DNA from: Actinomycetota bacterium
Lineage (GTDB): Bacteria; Actinomycetota; UBA4738
Reading direction: 5' to 3'
Assembly (NCBI GenBank): GCA_005888465.1
Contig: VAYJ01000061.1
Span: forward strand, 1-14,280
Length of the DNA: 14,280 bases
The notes under the pieces were generated by a model that worked only from the letters and a program-made list of their open reading frames with translations, was not told the origin of the DNA and ran no database searches. Position numbers and translations under genes: made by a program. This document shows positions 14,280 through 14,280 of the stretch, piece after piece; position 1 is the stretch's first letter; every line of letters begins with the position of its first letter.

Positions 14280-14280
14280 C

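Overview
The window is very GC-rich (GC preference is strong at third codon positions), densely packed with genes, and has short intergenic gaps. GTG starts are frequent, and several genes have an Actinobacteria-style -10 hexamer (TANNNT) only 5-8 nt before the start codon, which suggests leaderless mRNAs. Gene content (DUF664/DinB protein, AlkZ-like winged-helix protein, LtrA, zinc-ribbon cyclase-ATPase, S8 protease with a Trp-repeat tail) fits a soil or sediment Actinomycetota (Thermoleophilia-like) or a Chloroflexota relative. I cannot place it more finely from sequence alone. No rRNA, tRNA, CRISPR array, IS element or phage gene is visible.

Layout. 1-592 (minus): two tandem paralogues of a small antibiotic-biosynthesis-monooxygenase-like (ABM) protein; the downstream copy is broken by a short deletion/frameshift and runs off the window edge. 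808-2610 (plus): secreted subtilisin-like S8 protease ending in about fifteen SSWSG pentapeptides. 2647-3756 (plus): AlkZ-like DNA glycosylase candidate with a QAQ motif. 3823-4953 (plus): secreted BNR/Asp-box beta-propeller-like protein. 4966-6173 (minus): coupled pair of a DinB/DUF664 protein and a pterin-dehydratase-like/VOC fusion. 6229-7452 (plus): LtrA membrane protein. 7449-8048 (minus): RibD-C/DHFR-like reductase. 8096-12352 (plus): two-gene operon of a 1101-residue zinc-ribbon/class III cyclase/AAA ATPase/TPR-like signalling protein and a squalene-cyclase-fold protein. 12369-13211 (minus): alpha/beta hydrolase. 13308-14279 (plus): NmrA-like NAD(P)-binding protein.

The genes mostly stand alone, in alternating orientation, with divergent promoters and convergent ends, so this reads as a chromosomal patchwork of stress, detoxification and signalling genes rather than one pathway. 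The clear co-transcription units are the DinB/VOC pair and the cyclase-ATPase/toroid pair. Two convergent junctions carry hairpins that look like shared bidirectional terminators. The items most worth a second look are the cyclase-ATPase operon, the Trp-repeat protease tail, the VOC fusion lacking the pterin-dehydratase His pair, the broken ABM paralogue and the recurrent leaderless promoter layout. I see no convincing large undescribed system.
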